Positions 61,179 through 64,000 of a stretch of DNA of 64,000 nt are shown one piece after another. The DNA is from an uncultured Ruminococcus sp. (GTDB lineage: Bacteria > Bacillota > Clostridia > Oscillospirales > Ruminococcaceae). The DNA lies in assembly GCA_900538575.1 (NCBI GenBank), contig UPZA01000004.1, positions 124,001-188,000 of the forward strand, read 5' to 3'. Position 1 is the first letter of the stretch. Every line of letters starts with the position of its first letter. The translations under genes and the position numbers were made by a program. The notes beneath the pieces are model-generated. The model searched no databases, was not told the DNA's origin, and saw only the letters and a list, made by a program, of their open reading frames with translations.

Positions 61179-63782
61179 TTATGACTCAGATATTTCTATT
61201 TCGCTTCCAACAGAAGTTTTATACACTTTAATTTTTTTGTCTATTCTGTTCTTAAGCTCTCCGACGTGAGAAATAATTCCTATAAGACGTTTCCCCCCCG
61301 CAAGTCTATCAAGAAGATCCAAAGTCTGATTCAAAGAATTGTCGTCAAGCGTTCCGAAGCCCTCGTCAATAAACATTGAATCAATCTGAATACCGCCTCT
61401 GTTTTCCTGAACAATATCTGACAGACCAAGCGCAAGAGCAAGAGCTGCAAGAAATGATTCTCCCCCTGAAAGAGTGCTTACGTCTCTCCATTGGCCAGTT
61501 TTCCTGTCCAATACCTCAAGCTCCAATCCGGACTGGCGGCGTAAATCCTTCGTTCTTTCGCTGCATTTAAGAACAAAGGCGTCGTCGGTAAGCAGTTTTA
61601 GTCTTTTGTTGGCGCATGATATAATCTGCCTGAAATAATATCTCTGAACATATGCTTCAAACCTTATTTTAGATTTCCCGCCTCCCTGCTGACCGCTTGC
61701 CGTCTTATAAAGATCATTAATAATTCCCCAATCGTTCCTTATAATCTTCTGTTTTTCAATCAGCCTTTTCATATTTTTTACTACACTGGCATTAATATCC
61801 AATCTTGTCCTAACAGAAGATATCTGTTCTGAAATATTTTTTAACTTGTCTGATATTTCTGATTTTTCTTTTTCCAAAGTCGCTATATCAACTCTGATTT
61901 TTTTTAGAGTAATCCTTTTCAGTTCCTTTATGCTCGATTCAAGTATATTAACGGACGAATTATAGTTTTCAATTTCCCTTTCATACTTTTCTATTATTTC
62001 CGGATCAAGCTTAGACGATTCATAAGCTTCCGTGCTGTCGAATCTGCTTTGAGATAAAGCGTTTTCAAAGTCCATTAAATAGCGCTTTTCTTCTTTTTGA
62101 AGCCGTTCAAGCTCGCTTTTATTGAAGCTTTTTCTCTCATCAAGCTTAAGTCCGTTCTGCATTTCATTATTATAGACGCTTTCCGCTTTTTTTAAATTTT
62201 CTTCAGTATTTTCTATTTGCTTTTTTATTTCACTCAAATTCTTTAATAAAGCTTCCTCTGATTGTTCTTTTATAATTTCATTCTTCTCAATATTTTCAAC
62301 GGCAGCCTTAAACAAAGCGCACTCTTCCGAACACTTTTTATAGGTTTCTCTGAGCCTTACTGCCGATTCCTCCAATTCGTTTACAGCAGACTGCGACGGC
62401 GTATCTTCAGATAAACCGGCAGGTCTTGGGTGACTATCTGATCCACACACGGGGCAAGGCTTGCCGTTTTCAAGCCTTTCTGCAAGCAATCCCGCCTGAC
62501 CTAATATAAACGCGTCAAGCGCCTTACGGTATTCTTTATCAGCAGACTCGCTTTTTTCTCTTAGATTTAAAAGCCTTTCCGACGTCTGCGCATACTTTTT
62601 TCTGTTTTCGTTAAGCTGCCTAAATAACGGCAAGGCATTTTCCAGTATGGTATATTTTCTGCGCAGCTCGTCAAGACATTCCGATTCTCGTTTAGCCGCT
62701 TTATACTTTTCAGATGCGGTATATAATTTATTTTTGTGCTCAGATTCCTGCTGCTCAAGCATAATGCGTTCATTATTCTTTTGGGATAATGATCGCCTCT
62801 TATCCTCAAGAAGTTTTTCATGAATTAATATCTGTCCAGCCTGTTTTGCATTACTTATTTCTATAGCCTTTTTATTCATAGCGTCTGATTTTTGAAGGCA
62901 ATCACTTAATTCTTTATTCTTTTTTTCAAGCTCTTCCAATTTTAAATTTAGCTCTCGCCCCTCGGCTATAAGCCTTATATGATGATCGTTAGATTCTGAA
63001 AGCTCGTCTTTTTTTAAAATCATTTTTTTAAGAAGAGAAGTATATTTAATATTGTCCTTAGTCAAAAAATCAAGATACGCCTCAGCGCAGACTTCGTCGC
63101 TTTTATCAATCTCCCCTGAGTCTGTGATTCCCCTGCTCATTTCATTTTTTAATTCCCATGTAATTTTTTCAGACTGTGATTCCAAATCCGCGTCAATTTC
63201 TTTAAGCTTCTGCTGAAATCTGTCATACAGTGAGGTATTAAACAGCTTTTGAAATATCTGTTTTCTATCGTCGCTTTTATTATTAATAATTTTCAGGAAA
63301 TCTCCCTGAGCTATCATAACAGTCTGTGAAAACTGATTCCGGTTCAGCCCTATGATTTCTTCAATTTTCTTACCGGCCTCGTCGGTTTTTGTCCAAACGG
63401 AACCGTTTGATAAATCTGTAAGAACAGCCTCATGCTGGGTGACAATCATACCACCGGAACGTCCTCGCTTGCTCAGTCTTTCATAAGACGGGGATCTTCT
63501 TATTTCATAATGTTTTCCATGCTGTTCAAATTCAAAAATAACATAAGTCTCAGCGGAAGACAAGGCGAAATCGGAACGAAAGGATTTTACGCTTCTTCTG
63601 TCGCGTCCTCCGCTTGCCTCTCCGTAAAGAGCAAATGAAATAGCGTCGAAAATGGTAGTCTTGCCTGAACCGGTATCCCCTGTTATCAAATACACCCCGC
63701 ATTTTCCGATTTTAGTAAAATCAATCTCCGTCATTTCAGCAAAAGGCCCGAACGCCGACATTATAAGCTTCAAAGGTTTCAT
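61179..63782 (-). CDS. sbcC: Exonuclease SbcCD, ATPase subunit SbcC (Rad50-like)
   Basis: An 867-residue SMC-like ATPase that works with SbcD to cut hairpins and protein-blocked DNA ends. Walker A G-D-T-G-S-G-K-T-T is at about 33-41. Two long coiled-coil arms (about 190-420 and 460-650) flank the zinc hook C-P-V-C near 440. The signature T-L-S-G-G-E-S-F near 765 and Walker B D-S-M-F-I-D-E-G-F-G-T near 795 complete the head. The start overlaps the sbcD stop by four bases. Confidence 0.95.
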   Translation of the reverse strand: MKPLKLIMSAFGPFAEMTEIDFTKIGKCGVYLITGDTGSGKTTIFDAISFALYGEASGGRDRRSVKSFRSDFALSSAETYVIFEFEQHGKHYEIRRSPSYERLSKRGRSGGMIVTQHEAVLTDLSNGSVWTKTDEAGKKIEEIIGLNRNQFSQTVMIAQGDFLKIINNKSDDRKQIFQKLFNTSLYDRFQQKLKEIDADLESQSEKITWELKNEMSRGITDSGEIDKSDEVCAEAYLDFLTKDNIKYTSLLKKMILKKDELSESNDHHIRLIAEGRELNLKLEELEKKNKELSDCLQKSDAMNKKAIEISNAKQAGQILIHEKLLEDKRRSLSQKNNERIMLEQQESEHKNKLYTASEKYKAAKRESECLDELRRKYTILENALPLFRQLNENRKKYAQTSERLLNLREKSESADKEYRKALDAFILGQAGLLAERLENGKPCPVCGSDSHPRPAGLSEDTPSQSAVNELEESAVRLRETYKKCSEECALFKAAVENIEKNEIIKEQSEEALLKNLSEIKKQIENTEENLKKAESVYNNEMQNGLKLDERKSFNKSELERLQKEEKRYLMDFENALSQSRFDSTEAYESSKLDPEIIEKYEREIENYNSSVNILESSIKELKRITLKKIRVDIATLEKEKSEISDKLKNISEQISSVRTRLDINASVVKNMKRLIEKQKIIRNDWGIINDLYKTASGQQGGGKSKIRFEAYVQRYYFRQIISCANKRLKLLTDDAFVLKCSERTKDLRRQSGLELEVLDRKTGQWRDVSTLSGGESFLAALALALGLSDIVQENRGGIQIDSMFIDEGFGTLDDNSLNQTLDLLDRLAGGKRLIGIISHVGELKNRIDKKIKVYKTSVGSEIEISES

Positions 63783-64000
63783 TCCACCGTCTCCTCAAGA
63801 TCATTAAATATTTCCCTAATTATTTCAAGCTGCTTTTCACTTGGATAAACTCCATTATTCTGAAGCGCATAAAAATCACCAAACAATTCCTCAGGACTTT
63901 TATTTTCTATTGATTCTTCCGAATAAACGTCCGTTTCATACGAGGTCTTAGAGTTATCTATACTGAATTTCAGCATATTCGGGAATACGCTTCTCAGGGC
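63779..64000 (-). CDS. sbcD: Exonuclease SbcCD, nuclease subunit SbcD, C-terminal fragment
   Basis: The last 73 codons of sbcD; the gene runs off the right edge. The frame reads A-L-R-S-V-F-P-N-M-L-K-F at the window edge and contains S-P-E-E-L-F-G-D-F-Y-A-L-Q-N-N-G, the usual SbcD C-terminus. The catalytic metallophosphatase domain lies outside the window. The internal ATG near 63976 is not the true start. Confidence 0.85.
   Translation of the reverse strand, partial: ALRSVFPNMLKFSIDNSKTSYETDVYSEESIENKSPEELFGDFYALQNNGVYPSEKQLEIIREIFNDLEETVE

Noticed and set aside
1..64000. CRISPR arrays, rRNA or intact insertion sequences
   Set aside because: No regularly spaced long repeats, no rRNA-like stretches and no intact transposase were seen on either strand.

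Overview
The window looks like chromosome of an AT-rich, cellulolytic, anaerobic Firmicute close to Ruminococcus (Oscillospiraceae). The main signs are two secreted cellulases (GH9 and GH5) that end in near-identical dockerin modules, a third small dockerin protein, an ammonium transporter fused to a P-II protein, a five-gene archaeal-type glutamate synthase, a DUF4317 gene, and clostridial-style promoters and AGGAGG-type ribosome sites. No tRNA, rRNA or CRISPR array was seen.

Layout. 1-6050: start of a LacI-type regulator, a ComEA-like protein, an MscS channel with a metallophosphoesterase, gamma and beta subunits of a sodium-pumping decarboxylase, and two unrecognised small genes. 6059-8236: a Zur/Fur-type regulator with znuA and znuB but no ATPase gene, under a promoter with a Fur-type box. 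8386-11097: the GH9 dockerin cellulase. 11302-18560: nitrogen assimilation, with Amt-P-II divergent from the split glutamate synthase; both mRNAs begin with leaders carrying intrinsic terminators. 18587-22746: DEAD-box helicase and a two-component system. 22884-24011: DUF4317 gene.

24012-40760 is an accessory-looking block. It opens with a relic of a serine recombinase, then a 13-gene C-P lyase operon transcribed leftward (phnD-C-E-E-G-H-I-J-K-M-L, a PHP phosphoesterase, phnO). A divergent two-component system and a lipid-type cluster follow (zinc phospholipase C family, GT4 glycosyltransferase, membrane protein, PAP2 phosphatase), then a half-size EamA transporter and a gene fragment. Together these could form a phosphorus-scavenging island: phosphonate breakdown plus replacement of phospholipids by glycolipids.

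40772-64000: a small secreted cohesin-like/dockerin protein; a YdjI-YdjG-YdjH-like envelope-stress module without PspA; a large secreted GLUG-type protein; lysA, engB and lon; an FHA-SEDS-PBP cell-wall trio; the GH5 dockerin cellulase; TspO; an ABC-2 exporter; HtrA; and sbcC with the end of sbcD.

Regulatory signals of note: an 8-mer of the form TGTTYAYA repeated at exactly 11-bp spacing lies upstream of three transcription units (GH9, the small dockerin gene, and the divergent ABC exporter/small-RNA region). A free-standing consensus promoter and intrinsic terminator around 59385-59499 mark a candidate small RNA of about 80 nt. All functional calls rest on reading the translated sequences and motifs; no database search was run.
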